Below, one piece after another: positions 54,904 through 63,908 of a stretch of 64,000 nucleotides of DNA. Within the stretch, counting starts at the first letter, position 1. Each line of letters opens with the position of its first letter. Below the pieces are notes generated by a model that saw nothing but the letters and a program-made list of their open reading frames with translations, ran no database searches and was not told where the DNA came from. This DNA comes from Spirosoma agri (GTDB taxonomy: Bacteria > Bacteroidota > Bacteroidia > Cytophagales > Spirosomataceae), in contig NZ_JAAGNZ010000001.1 of assembly GCF_010747415.1 (NCBI RefSeq), positions 744,001 to 808,000 of the forward strand, given 5' to 3'. Position numbers and translations under genes: made by a program.

Positions 54904-56151
54904 ATGCAACCTGTTTCCGCAACGCCTTCTCGCGTATCGTACCGCCCGTTATTTGCCTTGCCGGTTATCGTATCGGCACTGGGTTTCTTCGTGGATGTGT
55001 ACGACATGCTCATTTTTAACATTGTCCGTGTACCCAGCTTGCAATCAATGGGCTTGTCGGAGATCGATGTGTCTAAAGCCGGGACGTTTATTCTGAACTG
55101 TCAGCAGGCAGGGCTCGTGGTTGGCGGTATTTTGTGGGGTGTGCTGGGCGACAAACGCGGACGCATGTCCGTGCTGTTTGGCAGCATTCTGACCTATTCG
55201 CTCACCAACATTGCCTGCGGATTCGTGCAGGATGTAAATACGTATGCCTTACTGCGCTTCGTAGCTGGTGTTGGCCTCTCCGGTGAAATCGGCGCTGCGA
55301 TGGTCCTGGTATCCGAAATTTTGCCGAAAGAAATCAGAAGTTACGGCTCGTCGATGGTAGCGGGTAATGGCTATCTGGGAGCGGGGGCGGCTTATCTGAC
55401 GGTCGAATATTTTAACTGGCGAACTGCCTTCTGGGTGGGTGGCGGCATGGGCCTTGTTCTGCTGCTGCTGCGAGTAAGCGTGTTCGAATCGGGGTTATTC
55501 AGCCGGATGAAGGTAGAGCATAAAGGGGTTAGCCGGGGTAATTTTCTTTACTTTTTCAGTAGTTGGCCGCAGGCTATCAAATACCTTCGCTGCGTGGCGG
55601 TGGGCGTTCCCACCTGGTTCATTGTCGGTATTCTGGCTACGTTCGCCAATGAATTCGGGCAGGCGCTGGATATTGCCGGGGGTGTTAAGCCCGGTCGCTG
55701 CGTGATGTTGATTTATGTCGGGTTGGCCGGTGGCGATCTGTTGAGTGGGCCTATCAGTCAGTGGCTGCGGTCGCGTATCAAGGCCATCACGGGTTTATTG
55801 ATTTTCAGTGCGCTCCTGAGTGGGGTTTATTTGTTCGGGGGTATTCACACCGCGAGTGGTATCTACACCGTTTGCTTGCTGGCCGGTTTTTGTACGGGCT
55901 ATATTGCCATGTTTCTGACCATGGTCGCTGAACTCTACGGCACCAATCTACGCAATACGGCCACGACCTCCGTACCGAGCGTTGTCCGTGGAACGCTCAT
56001 TCCGATGACGTTGCTCTTTCAGGCGCTTAAACCATCGGTCGGTGCCCTGATTGCTGCCGGAATGCTGGGCGTAGTGGTGTATGGACTGGCGTTCTGGTCG
56101 CTGAGCCGAATGGACGAAACGTTTGGTAAAGACCTCGATTTCGTGGAGTAA
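54904..56151 (+). CDS. MFS transporter, paralogue 2
   Basis: 415 residues, same family as its neighbours: FALPVIVSALGFFVDVYDMLIFNIVRVPSL at the start, GDKRGRMSVLFGSI as motif A, and the ending FGKDLDFVE. It differs from paralogue 1 in several loops (SRMKVEHKGVSRGNFLYFF against DVSEQKHISRGNFLSFF). Starts 36 bp after paralogue 1. A presumed tandem duplicate; the three copies may differ in substrate. Confidence 0.9.
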   Translation: MQPVSATPSRVSYRPLFALPVIVSALGFFVDVYDMLIFNIVRVPSLQSMGLSEIDVSKAGTFILNCQQAGLVVGGILWGVLGDKRGRMSVLFGSILTYSLTNIACGFVQDVNTYALLRFVAGVGLSGEIGAAMVLVSEILPKEIRSYGSSMVAGNGYLGAGAAYLTVEYFNWRTAFWVGGGMGLVLLLLRVSVFESGLFSRMKVEHKGVSRGNFLYFFSSWPQAIKYLRCVAVGVPTWFIVGILATFANEFGQALDIAGGVKPGRCVMLIYVGLAGGDLLSGPISQWLRSRIKAITGLLIFSALLSGVYLFGGIHTASGIYTVCLLAGFCTGYIAMFLTMVAELYGTNLRNTATTSVPSVVRGTLIPMTLLFQALKPSVGALIAAGMLGVVVYGLAFWSLSRMDETFGKDLDFVE

Positions 56152-56231
56152 GCGAGATTGGTACCTCGTAAAGAGAGTGATTTCTGAGAACCTACTTTGA
56201 TAAATTTTTGTGTTGACTAACTGTGGCTTTA

Positions 56232-56618
56232 TTAGCGGGCGATCAGCGTGAAACTATATTCTTGTGTAGAACTAGTAGAGAGACAGCAAAGATCGAAGGG
56301 CTGAGATTGATAATCTTTTCTAGTTTGAGGTTTGGGTGATCCTAGGCCAAAATCGAGTAGCACCGTAAGTTGATTGTACTCTTTTGGCGGCACAAAACGG
56401 GTGGAGTAATTACCAGAGCTATCGGTGTAAGCGGTAGCTAAAGTACGATAGCTTGACAAAGTCCACTTCTTGTGGCCAGATACAGAAACAGGTAGTTGAC
56501 TGACTGGTTGTCCTTGATCATCGATCACCTTCCCAAAAATGGTTGTTTCTCTGTTTTCCCCTTCGCAACTTCCAGGCAACAGAATCGATAAACAGATTAC
56601 TGTATGCTTTACTGCCAT
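56232..56618 (-). CDS. Small exported protein with a carboxypeptidase-regulatory-like fold
   Basis: 128 residues with a short signal segment ending in LLPGSC, a plausible lipobox. The rest (TTIFGKVIDDQGQPVSQLPVSVSG, TDSSGNYSTRFVPP) fits a CarboxypepD_reg-like beta-sandwich. Sequence is AT-richer than the flanking transporter genes. Function not known. Confidence 0.65.
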   Translation of the reverse strand: MAVKHTVICLSILLPGSCEGENRETTIFGKVIDDQGQPVSQLPVSVSGHKKWTLSSYRTLATAYTDSSGNYSTRFVPPKEYNQLTVLLDFGLGSPKPQTRKDYQSQPFDLCCLSTSSTQEYSFTLIAR

Positions 56619-56660
56619 ACGTGTTGTATCAATCTATAGCGCATCTAATTTGTATCATTG

Positions 56661-57098
56661 CTACGGCTTCACGCTAATCTGAATAAGTTTAAGACCGTCT
56701 ACTTTTTGAGTGGTCCCCTGTTTCGTCTGTACCTCTACATCCTCAAACTGAATCACGAACCGATCTCCTGATCTGGCTTCTTTGAACAAACGGGCAATCG
56801 ATCCGTCCTGCGGCCAATTAATAAAACCCACTCGTCTTGTATCTCGTATCAAGTTGAAAACAGCCTTGTTGATCAATACGACTGGTTTTAGTTGAGGATA
56901 TTGTTGCTGGCTTTCTGGGGTAAGTTGACCTGTTAACTCTACCGTTTTGGTACTTGCCGAAATGCCTTGGTTAAGATCCAGGGATTTGCCGTCAGCCGTT
57001 ACTGTTACGTCATAGACAGGCTTTTGGGCAAGGCAAGGTAAGGAGGTTGCCCGAATAACCGTAGCAACAAATAAAAAGCAGACGAATAAAGGACGCAT
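56661..57098 (-). CDS. Exported protein, distantly GldM C-domain-like
   Basis: 145 residues with a signal peptide (RPLFVCFLFVATVIRATSLPCLA). The C-terminal half (LFKEARSGDRFVIQFEDVEVQTKQG) resembles the last strand pair of GldM-type domains (GDRI...FEDIKA..GPDG), seen in gliding and type IX secretion proteins. The resemblance is weak and the rest of GldM is absent. AT-richer than its flanks and encoded together with the gene at 56232. Confidence 0.6.
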   Translation of the reverse strand: MRPLFVCFLFVATVIRATSLPCLAQKPVYDVTVTADGKSLDLNQGISASTKTVELTGQLTPESQQQYPQLKPVVLINKAVFNLIRDTRRVGFINWPQDGSIARLFKEARSGDRFVIQFEDVEVQTKQGTTQKVDGLKLIQISVKP

Positions 57099-57426
57099 CG
57101 GACAGGTGTTTAAGTGGAAACCTATCTGTGAAACGAAGGCGATAGGTGATCTTTTATGCCGTACAGATTTATTAAACTATAAATTTAGTTAACGGTTGAA
57201 GCCCTGCTTTCTCTGTACTGTGTTTGCCAACAATTGGTCTTCTCCGCACAACTAGCCTTCGCACTTGTTTCAGACGGGTTGGTAATGCGCCAGAATTCCG
57301 TCGGTAGATCGTCTTAAACCGTTCATCATTTTTATAAACCGTTGCTCACGAAGGAAAGCGCCTAGCGGCTTTATCCGCATCATTGTGTTGACAGCTAAAG
57401 GTTCTAAAACTAAATCGTTCAACACA
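57099..57426. other. AT-rich gap before the small secreted protein
   Basis: About 330 bp without a convincing gene; the minus frame at 57270-57677 is a shadow of the coding strand. It holds the promoter regions of both flanking genes. Confidence 0.4.
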
Positions 57427-57840
57427 ATGAAATCCTCCATCAAATTCATCGCTACTGCATTCGTACTCGTTTTAAGTGTATCCCTATCATCGTTTGGTCT
57501 GAATACTGGTGACCAACCCGAAAAGAAAGCATTCGCTATTGCGATGTTCCCTGCCAAGAAGGTTTCCAACGTTTGGCTTTGCCTGGAGAAATATAAAGCC
57601 GACGATAAAATCAACGTCGAATTGGTCAATGAAAAAGGGGAAGTGATGTTCAATGAAACGCTTCCCACCAAAGGCAACCAGCGGAACGCTTACCGTCAGC
57701 AGTTCGATCTGAGCGAAATCGGCGATGGCAACTACACCTTCCGAATTTCGAACGGTAGCCAGATTGAAGAACGCACGTTCAAACTGGCGACACCAGCCAT
57801 CGAGCAACACCAGCCAACCCGACTTATCTCCATGAATTAA
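57427..57840 (+). CDS. Small secreted beta-sandwich protein
   Basis: 137 residues from the ATG at 57427 (signal peptide MKSSIKFIATAFVLVLSVSLSSFG). The mature part is beta-rich (VSNVWLCLEKYKADDKINVELVNEKGEVMF, GDGNYTFRISNG). I know similar short exported proteins from Spirosoma-type genomes, but have no family name. A terminator follows. Confidence 0.75.
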   Translation: MKSSIKFIATAFVLVLSVSLSSFGLNTGDQPEKKAFAIAMFPAKKVSNVWLCLEKYKADDKINVELVNEKGEVMFNETLPTKGNQRNAYRQQFDLSEIGDGNYTFRISNGSQIEERTFKLATPAIEQHQPTRLISMN

Positions 57841-57873
57841 CCGCCGTAAACGGCAAAAACACAAAAGGCATGG

Positions 57874-57897
57874 GGCACGGAGCCGTGCCTTTTTTTA
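57874..57897 (+). terminator. Terminator before paralogue 3
   Basis: Hairpin GGCACG (57874-57879) with CGTGCC (57884-57889), short loop, then seven or more T (57890-57897). Confidence 0.75.
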
Positions 57898-57926
57898 TAA
57901 CTTGCCGATGGCTATCCCTGACCATC

Positions 57927-59174
57927 ATGCAATCAACACGTGTTCCGTCCGCTGACCCCATCTCCCTTCGTCCATTGTTCACCCTGCCGGTTATTGTGGC
58001 GGCACTGGGCTATTTCGTGGATGTCTATGATCTGTTATTATTTAACATTGTCCGTGTTCCAAGTTTAAACGATCTCAATCTCTCCGAAACGGAAATCTCA
58101 CTTATTGGCGGAAAAATCCTGAATTACCAGCAAGCGGGATTACTATTGGGTGGCATCTTGTGGGGTATTCTGGGCGATAAACGAGGGCGATTGTCGGTCT
58201 TGTTCGGCTCCATCATTACCTATTCCCTGGCGAATCTGGCCTGTGGTCTGGTCGAAGATCCTCACGTCTACGCCTGGTTACGGTTCGTAGCCGGGCTGGG
58301 CCTCGCGGGCGAATTGGGCGCGGGGATTACGCTCGTGAGCGAAATTCTGCCCAAAGAACTGCGTGGCTATGGCTCCTCGCTGGTGGCCAGCATAGGGCTT
58401 TTTGGGGCAGTAGTTGCCTACTTCACGGTCACGCTGTTCAACTGGCGGACAACCTATTTTGTCGGCGGTGGGTTGGGCATCGGCTTATTGGCCCTGCGGG
58501 TGAGCGTGCTGGAATCGGGTATGTTCAAAAAAGTACAGCGTACCAATGTGTCGCGGGGAAATTTCTGGGCGTTGTTCCAGGGGCGTAACCGCGTGCTCCG
58601 TTATTTTCGCTGTATGGGCATTGCGCTCCCGACCTACCTTGTCATCGGTATTCTGGCAACCTTCGGTAATGAGTTTGGCAAAGCAATGGGTATTGAGGAA
58701 GCCATTCAGCCGGGGCGGTGTGTCATGTTCACCTATATCGGCACGGTGATTGGTGATCTGTCGAGTGGTGTGCTAAGCCAGCGTCTTCATTCCCGCAAGA
58801 AAGCCATTGGCCTGATGATGGGCCTGACCGCCGTTTTTGTTCTGGTCTACTTGTCAGGCGCTGTCTCATCGGCCCGTTCATTCTACGCGCTATGCGTCTG
58901 TATGGGATTTAGTATCGGTTATATTGCCATGTTTCTAACCATCACCGCCGAAAGTTTTGGGACGAATCTGCGCGCTACGGCTACGACCTCCGTTGCCAAC
59001 AATGTGCGGGCCACAACCCTGTTGAGTATTCCCGCGTTTCAGGCGATGAAGCCCGGTATTGGCGTATTGGGTGCGGCTGCCGTTGTTGCCATGGTTTGTT
59101 TTGGGCTGGGTTTCTGGTCGCTGGTCACGATGGACGAAACGTTTGGTAAAGACCTCGATTACGCCGAAGAATGA
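57927..59174 (+). CDS. MFS transporter, paralogue 3
   Basis: 415 residues from the ATG at 57927; an earlier in-frame start lies within the terminator. Same marks as paralogues 1 and 2 (LPVIVAALGYFVDVYDLLLFNIVRVPSL, GDKRGRLSVLFGSI, FGKDLDYAEE). It is separated from paralogue 2 by three small genes that are AT-richer. Glycerol-3-phosphate dehydrogenase follows 174 bp downstream, so a glycerol-related substrate is conceivable but not shown. Confidence 0.9.
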   Translation: MQSTRVPSADPISLRPLFTLPVIVAALGYFVDVYDLLLFNIVRVPSLNDLNLSETEISLIGGKILNYQQAGLLLGGILWGILGDKRGRLSVLFGSIITYSLANLACGLVEDPHVYAWLRFVAGLGLAGELGAGITLVSEILPKELRGYGSSLVASIGLFGAVVAYFTVTLFNWRTTYFVGGGLGIGLLALRVSVLESGMFKKVQRTNVSRGNFWALFQGRNRVLRYFRCMGIALPTYLVIGILATFGNEFGKAMGIEEAIQPGRCVMFTYIGTVIGDLSSGVLSQRLHSRKKAIGLMMGLTAVFVLVYLSGAVSSARSFYALCVCMGFSIGYIAMFLTITAESFGTNLRATATTSVANNVRATTLLSIPAFQAMKPGIGVLGAAAVVAMVCFGLGFWSLVTMDETFGKDLDYAEE

Positions 59175-59336
59175 TGTAGCGTGGGAGGCAACCCGAGAAA
59201 CGAAAGGTTATACCAGGGAATCCTGACTACGTTGACCCGGTAATCTGCGGCTCGGCGGGTTACTACCCGCGTTATGGGCAAGATACCTGAACGGTAACTT
59301 AACATCCTCTTAACCAGTACGCATCGTAAATCTGCG

Positions 59337-59344
59337 TATCTTTG
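59337..59344 (+). promoter_or_regulatory. glpD -7 element close to the start codon
   Basis: TATCTTTG is an exact TAnnTTTG match that ends 4 bp before the glpD ATG (59349). A transcript from here would have almost no leader. No clear TTG is found at the expected distance. Confidence 0.4.
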
Positions 59345-59348
59345 GTAT

Positions 59349-61004
59349 ATGAATCGGGACAACAATCGGAAGCGGCTACTAGAGGAATCATTTGATATTT
59401 GTATAATCGGGGCCGGGGCCAGTGGAGCCGGTGCTGCGCTGGATGCAGAGCTGCGTGGGTATCGCGTCGCGCTAATTGATCGGGGCGATATCGCCGGAGA
59501 AACGTCGTCGCGTTCGACCAAGCTCATACACGGTGGGGTGCGCTATCTGGAACAAGCCATTAAAAAGCTGGATCTAGCGCAATTAAAGCAGGTTCGTCAT
59601 GGGTTGGCTGAACGGCGAACCGTCGTTCGAAACGCTCCGCATCTGGCCCACCCGCTTGCCTTGCTAACACCCGTATTCAGTTGGTTCGAGGGCATGTATA
59701 TGTCGGTGGGCCTAACACTCTACGCGTTCTTTGCCGGTCAGGATCGCTTTCCCAAAGGACGCTGGCTGACCAAGCCGGAGGCCCTGGACAAGATGCCGAC
59801 GCTAACCCCCCGAATGCACAGTGCGGTGCTCTATTACGATGGGCAGTTCAACGATGCCCGTTACGCACTGGCCCTGGCTCACTCGGCCGACGAAGCCGGT
59901 GCTGTGGTCGTGAACTACCTGGCAGTAACGGGTTTCGAGCGGGATGGTAGTCAGCTTAAAGCCGCGCTTGTCCAGGATCAACTGACGGGTGAGTCCTTCG
60001 CGATTCGGGCGAAGGTGTTTTTGAATTGTACGGGGCCTTACGCGGATGGAATCCGGCTGATGGCGAACCCCAATCTCGACCATCGCATCCGGCCCAGCAA
60101 AGGTGTTCATATTGTGCTGCCCCGCGAAACCTTGCAGAGCGATTGTGCCATGCTGATCCCGAAAACGGCTGATGGTCGGGTTGTGTTTGCGATTCCATTT
60201 GGTGATAACGTGTTTGTGGGTACGACCGACGACGATTATTCGGACCTTCGGCATGAGCCCCTGCTGGAACCGGCGGAGGTCGATTACCTGCTCGATACGT
60301 TACGGCCCTACCTGGCTAAAACACCGGATAAGTCGCAGGTACAGGCTGGTTTTGGGGGTATTCGACCCTTGATCGAGAGCAGCCGGGCGAACACAAAAAC
60401 GCTTCTGCGCGACCACGAAGTTGAATATGACGCTGAATCGGGGCTGCTGAGTCTGCTCGGCGGGAAATGGACGACCTACCGGCTGATGGCGCAGGATGCG
60501 ATTGATCGGGTGGGCGAACGGCTGGCTAATCCGGTTAAGGGGTCAACGGAAACGCACTACCTGGTCGGGGGCGAAACCTACCGCTTTGAGGACTGGCAAA
60601 CCCTACAACAACGGTTCTCACTCCCTACCGATGTTTGTCAGCATCTGATGCAAACGTACGGCGATCGGGCCGAACGGGTAGCCAATCTGCTTACTGCACA
60701 CCCCGATCTACGGGAAAGAATAACCGAAAATCAGCCATACATCAAAGCGGAAGTCATCTATCAGGTACGGCAGGAAATGGCCGTTACCGTCCGTGATGTA
60801 CTGGCCCGTCGCTGGCGACTCGAACTATCGGACTGGGAGCTGACGGCGCAGGTTACACCGTTGGTTGCCGATCTGATGGCGGCTGAGCTAGGGTGGAGCG
60901 ATCAGTATCGGACGAAGCAGGTTGCCACGTATCAGGCTTTGCTGAGTTCGTTCATGATGAAGGCTGGCTTAGTCTCGGAACCGACCGTAGCGACGGGACT
61001 GTAA
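59349..61004 (+). CDS. glpD: Aerobic glycerol-3-phosphate dehydrogenase
   Basis: 551 residues, the usual length. The FAD-binding Rossmann motif is at the start (DICIIGAGASGAGAALDAELRGY), then SSRSTKLIHGGVRYLE, the GlpD signature, and GTTDDDYS in the middle. The C-terminal domain (MAVTVRDVLARRWRLELSD) is also family-typical. It oxidises glycerol-3-phosphate to dihydroxyacetone phosphate at the membrane and passes electrons to quinone. No glpK or glpF is in the window. Confidence 0.95.
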   Translation: MNRDNNRKRLLEESFDICIIGAGASGAGAALDAELRGYRVALIDRGDIAGETSSRSTKLIHGGVRYLEQAIKKLDLAQLKQVRHGLAERRTVVRNAPHLAHPLALLTPVFSWFEGMYMSVGLTLYAFFAGQDRFPKGRWLTKPEALDKMPTLTPRMHSAVLYYDGQFNDARYALALAHSADEAGAVVVNYLAVTGFERDGSQLKAALVQDQLTGESFAIRAKVFLNCTGPYADGIRLMANPNLDHRIRPSKGVHIVLPRETLQSDCAMLIPKTADGRVVFAIPFGDNVFVGTTDDDYSDLRHEPLLEPAEVDYLLDTLRPYLAKTPDKSQVQAGFGGIRPLIESSRANTKTLLRDHEVEYDAESGLLSLLGGKWTTYRLMAQDAIDRVGERLANPVKGSTETHYLVGGETYRFEDWQTLQQRFSLPTDVCQHLMQTYGDRAERVANLLTAHPDLRERITENQPYIKAEVIYQVRQEMAVTVRDVLARRWRLELSDWELTAQVTPLVADLMAAELGWSDQYRTKQVATYQALLSSFMMKAGLVSEPTVATGL

Positions 61005-61015
61005 GTCGTTCAACG

Positions 61016-61082
61016 TGTTCGTAGGCTGGTGTTCATACGCCGTATCTTAGAGACACGGCGTATGAACACCAGCCTACGAACA
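61016..61082. repeat. 32-bp near-perfect palindrome after glpD
   Basis: Arms 61016-61047 and 61051-61082 match at 31 of 32 positions around a TAG loop; core ATACGCCGTATCT. Same family as 11699 and 19871. Confidence 0.8.
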
Positions 61083-61096
61083 TGCAAAGTCACTGG

Positions 61097-61507
61097 TCAA
61101 GGTAGAAACCGGGCCTTCAAATCGGGGGTTGGCAGCATACAGGCGTCCCGCTGGCCGAACCAGCGATAGCGATTCCGGGCGATGAACCGATAGACCGCAT
61201 CCCGAATGACACTCGGCACAATAATAAATCCGTAGAGCAGCGGCCATCCCCCTGATAACTGGCGGGCTACCCGCAGAGCCGCCGTTGACTGTTCGTAGAA
61301 CTGCCCGTTTTCCCACAACACAAACGAATCGAACTGCGCCGTTGAACGACCGAGCTGCCGGAGTGTAGCCTGCCCGGTTTGTGATTGCAGCGATGCAAAT
61401 CGGAATCGTTTTTTAGCGTCGTGATGGATCACGAACGTGACAGCGGCATTGCAGAGGTTGCAAACACCATCGAAAAGTAAAAGTGGTTGAGCGTCGGAGG
61501 AAGCCAT
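61097..61507 (-). CDS. DCC (thiol-disulfide-like) family protein
   Basis: 136 residues from the ATG at 61507; ATG at 61534 adds nine residues. The family mark is LLFDGVCNLCNAAVTFVIHHD, a DxxCxxC motif near the start, followed by FRFASLQSQTGQ. Such proteins are small thioredoxin-like oxidoreductases with unknown partners. It lies 40 bp after the nucleoside hydrolase gene on the same strand. Confidence 0.88.
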   Translation of the reverse strand: MASSDAQPLLLFDGVCNLCNAAVTFVIHHDAKKRFRFASLQSQTGQATLRQLGRSTAQFDSFVLWENGQFYEQSTAALRVARQLSGGWPLLYGFIIVPSVIRDAVYRFIARNRYRWFGQRDACMLPTPDLKARFLP

Positions 61508-61547
61508 AGTACATCCGTAACAAGGAATGGCCACGGCTCGTTCTTCG

Positions 61548-62549
61548 TTACCGCCCGGCAGGCTGGTGCTGCATCAGTTCGTTTATGATGGTCTCCACGG
61601 TCGGCACCGGCATCTTTACGACGAGATATTGATGATTCTTACCCGCGTCACTCCACCCATTGGAGCCATCCGCGTTCATCGTCAACTGGCCCGTTTTGAC
61701 CGTGTAGTAAGGTGCATAGCCTTTAATACCTACCAACACGGCGGTCTGGTCCCAACTCATTCGGCCACCAGCGTCCTCCTTCGTTTTAGGCAGGCAGATC
61801 GTAAAAACATCTTTCACAGGGCTGTTGGTTATCCGGGTATTTTGGGTCAGGGGCAGTCCGCTGTGAATCTGTTCGCCGATTTCAAACCCACTCAGCAGCA
61901 TCGGTGTCGGCCAGTTCTCGAACACGGCCTTGGACGCTGGCGTATCCCTGAAGACGTTGTATTCCCGACCCGACGGAAATTTCCCCGCCATACTGACGAC
62001 CTCCTTCACCTTCTTCGTGACTAACTCTTTGCCCGAAAGTTTGGAATACTGATCTGGTTTTGAGTTAAGTAGATTCGCCAGGTTAGTCAGAAAGCCTACC
62101 GTAATGATCGTCACGCTTCGGTCGGGTTGTTCGGATAGAATCTGGCGGTAGAGCGCGACCGCATCCGGAACTTCATTATTCGAGCGAATCTTGTGTGGAT
62201 AACGGGCGACCAGCGTATCAGACCAGTGCTGGCCGTCTTTGTCAGTGACAGCCTCGCCTTTGGGTACACCAATCGGAATGGCCGGGCGACGGAAGTACGT
62301 ATTTAATACGCTCAACACGGGGGCCACGTTCGGGTAGTTGGTGCTGGCGATGGTAGCCAGAATTCGGGCCTGACCGCTGTCGGCGAGGGCGTGAAGAATG
62401 GTGATGGCACCGACATCGTCGTAATCAGGCCCCATATCCGTGTCGAAAATAACCGGTACTGCTGTTGTTCGTGGTACTGATTGTGCTTGGGCGTTACCGA
62501 TCGTCAGCGCAAACAACAGTCCAACAAAAATAAGATGCAGGCGGGCCAT
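61548..62549 (-). CDS. Exported nucleoside hydrolase (IUNH family)
   Basis: 333 residues with a signal peptide (ARLHLIFVGLLFALTIGNAQAQ). The calcium-binding motif DTDMGPDYDD (res. ~36-45) is a variant of the canonical DTDPGxDD. Later VTIITVGFLTNLANLL also fits. The family cleaves the N-glycosidic bond of ribonucleosides; an exported form suggests nucleoside salvage. Divergent from the gene at 62609 (59 bp). Confidence 0.9.
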   Translation of the reverse strand: MARLHLIFVGLLFALTIGNAQAQSVPRTTAVPVIFDTDMGPDYDDVGAITILHALADSGQARILATIASTNYPNVAPVLSVLNTYFRRPAIPIGVPKGEAVTDKDGQHWSDTLVARYPHKIRSNNEVPDAVALYRQILSEQPDRSVTIITVGFLTNLANLLNSKPDQYSKLSGKELVTKKVKEVVSMAGKFPSGREYNVFRDTPASKAVFENWPTPMLLSGFEIGEQIHSGLPLTQNTRITNSPVKDVFTICLPKTKEDAGGRMSWDQTAVLVGIKGYAPYYTVKTGQLTMNADGSNGWSDAGKNHQYLVVKMPVPTVETIINELMQHQPAGR

Positions 62550-62608
62550 AAAGAGTCGTTTCTTTGTTAAGCCAAAGCATTCCTTTTCACGAACATACTT
62601 GACAACCT

Positions 62609-63781
62609 ATGATTTCTCTCAAACCACTTCCAACCTCACCCGAGGCCCAACTTCGTAATTTAGGTTGGGACTGGATGATTGGTCAGGACACATTGCCCTA
62701 TCTGGCTAATGAGGCCGTTCTGGTTACGCCTGCCGAAGCGGACGCCTATTACGAAGCGGCTAACGAGTTGTTCGAGATGGTTGTCGCTGCGGGGCAACAG
62801 GTGATCGATCAGAATCGGTTTGCCGAATTGGGTATACCCGAAAGTCTGGTCGAACTGATTAAACTATCGTGGGACGACGACCGGAATATTCATCTCTACG
62901 GGCGCTTTGACCTGGCGGGGGGCATCGATGGACGACCCATCAAACTGATCGAGTTCAACGCCGATACCGCTACCTGCCTGCCCGAAACCGCTGTGGTACA
63001 GTATGCCCACCTTCGCGCGAATGGCCTTGACGATAGTCATCAGTTCAATGCCGTTTTTGAAACGCTGACGGGTCAATTCGAAGAGTTGCTGGCAATGAAT
63101 CCTGATCTGCAACCAACATTGTTGTTGTCGGCCATGCGCGATTTTCCCGAAGACGACGCGAATGTGGCTCTGATTGGCGAAGCGGCCCGCGAAGCCGGAT
63201 TTGAGGTTGAGTTTGACTTTATCGATAACGTCGAATTTTCCGCTGAGGAGGGTATTTTTTGGCAAAACCCGAAAAATGGTGAGTTTGAAAAACTCGATTT
63301 CTGGTTCAAACTGGTGCCGTGGGAGGCCATTGCCGAAGATGAACCCGAACTCATCGGAATTCTTACCGATTTGGTTCGTAAGCGTTTAGGTTTGGTCCTG
63401 AATCCGGCTTATACGCTGTTGTTCCAGTCGAAATACATCCTGAAAATTCTGTGGGAGCTGTACCCTAATCACCCCCTGTTGCTTGAAACCGATACAAAGC
63501 CGCTGGCCGGTAAAGCATCGGTCGAGAAGGTGTTGTTCGGGCGTGAAGGGGCCAATGTTCGTATCCTGAACAGCGATGGAAGCGAACGACAGACCGTTGA
63601 TGGTGACTACGGCGACTACGCGAAAATCTATCAGGAATACGTCGAGTTCCCAACGGATTCGGCAGGGAACACCTATCAGGCGGGCGTTTTCTATGCGGGC
63701 GAATCCTGTGGGCTTGGGTTCCGGCGGGGTGGCCTGATTCTGGACAATAGTGCCGGATTTGTGGGGCACGTAGTTGAATAA
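62609..63781 (+). CDS. Glutathionylspermidine-synthase-like ATP-grasp enzyme
   Basis: 390 residues. It matches the C-terminal synthetase domain of glutathionylspermidine synthase: LIEFNADTATCLPETAVVQ, LLLETDTKPLAGKASVEKVLFGREG, and the ending SCGLGFRRGGLILDNSAGFVGHVV. The N-terminal amidase domain of the bifunctional E. coli enzyme is missing. The family joins amines and peptides through ATP-grasp chemistry, but such stand-alone copies are usually called only 'GSP synthase family'. Substrates are therefore open. Confidence 0.88.
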   Translation: MISLKPLPTSPEAQLRNLGWDWMIGQDTLPYLANEAVLVTPAEADAYYEAANELFEMVVAAGQQVIDQNRFAELGIPESLVELIKLSWDDDRNIHLYGRFDLAGGIDGRPIKLIEFNADTATCLPETAVVQYAHLRANGLDDSHQFNAVFETLTGQFEELLAMNPDLQPTLLLSAMRDFPEDDANVALIGEAAREAGFEVEFDFIDNVEFSAEEGIFWQNPKNGEFEKLDFWFKLVPWEAIAEDEPELIGILTDLVRKRLGLVLNPAYTLLFQSKYILKILWELYPNHPLLLETDTKPLAGKASVEKVLFGREGANVRILNSDGSERQTVDGDYGDYAKIYQEYVEFPTDSAGNTYQAGVFYAGESCGLGFRRGGLILDNSAGFVGHVVE

Positions 63782-63835
63782 GCCCGATCAACTCCGGAAG
63801 TTGTGGAAGGTGACCGATAATCCTGTAAAAAAACC

Positions 63836-63867
63836 TAAAAAAAGTGGCCTGCAACAGGGCAGGCCAC
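63836..63867 (-). terminator. Terminator of the gene at the right edge
   Basis: On the minus strand arms GTGGCCTGC and GCAGGCCAC (63844-63852 and 63859-63867) with a 6-nt loop, followed by a run of T (from the A-tract at 63836-63843). Confidence 0.85.
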
Positions 63868-63908
63868 GCTTCAGCTACGGTAGGGTACTGGCAAACTAAC
63901 TAACGAAC

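Noticed and set aside
57270..57677. 135-codon minus frame
   Set aside because: It overlaps the small secreted protein at 57427, whose signal peptide and terminator make that strand the coding one.
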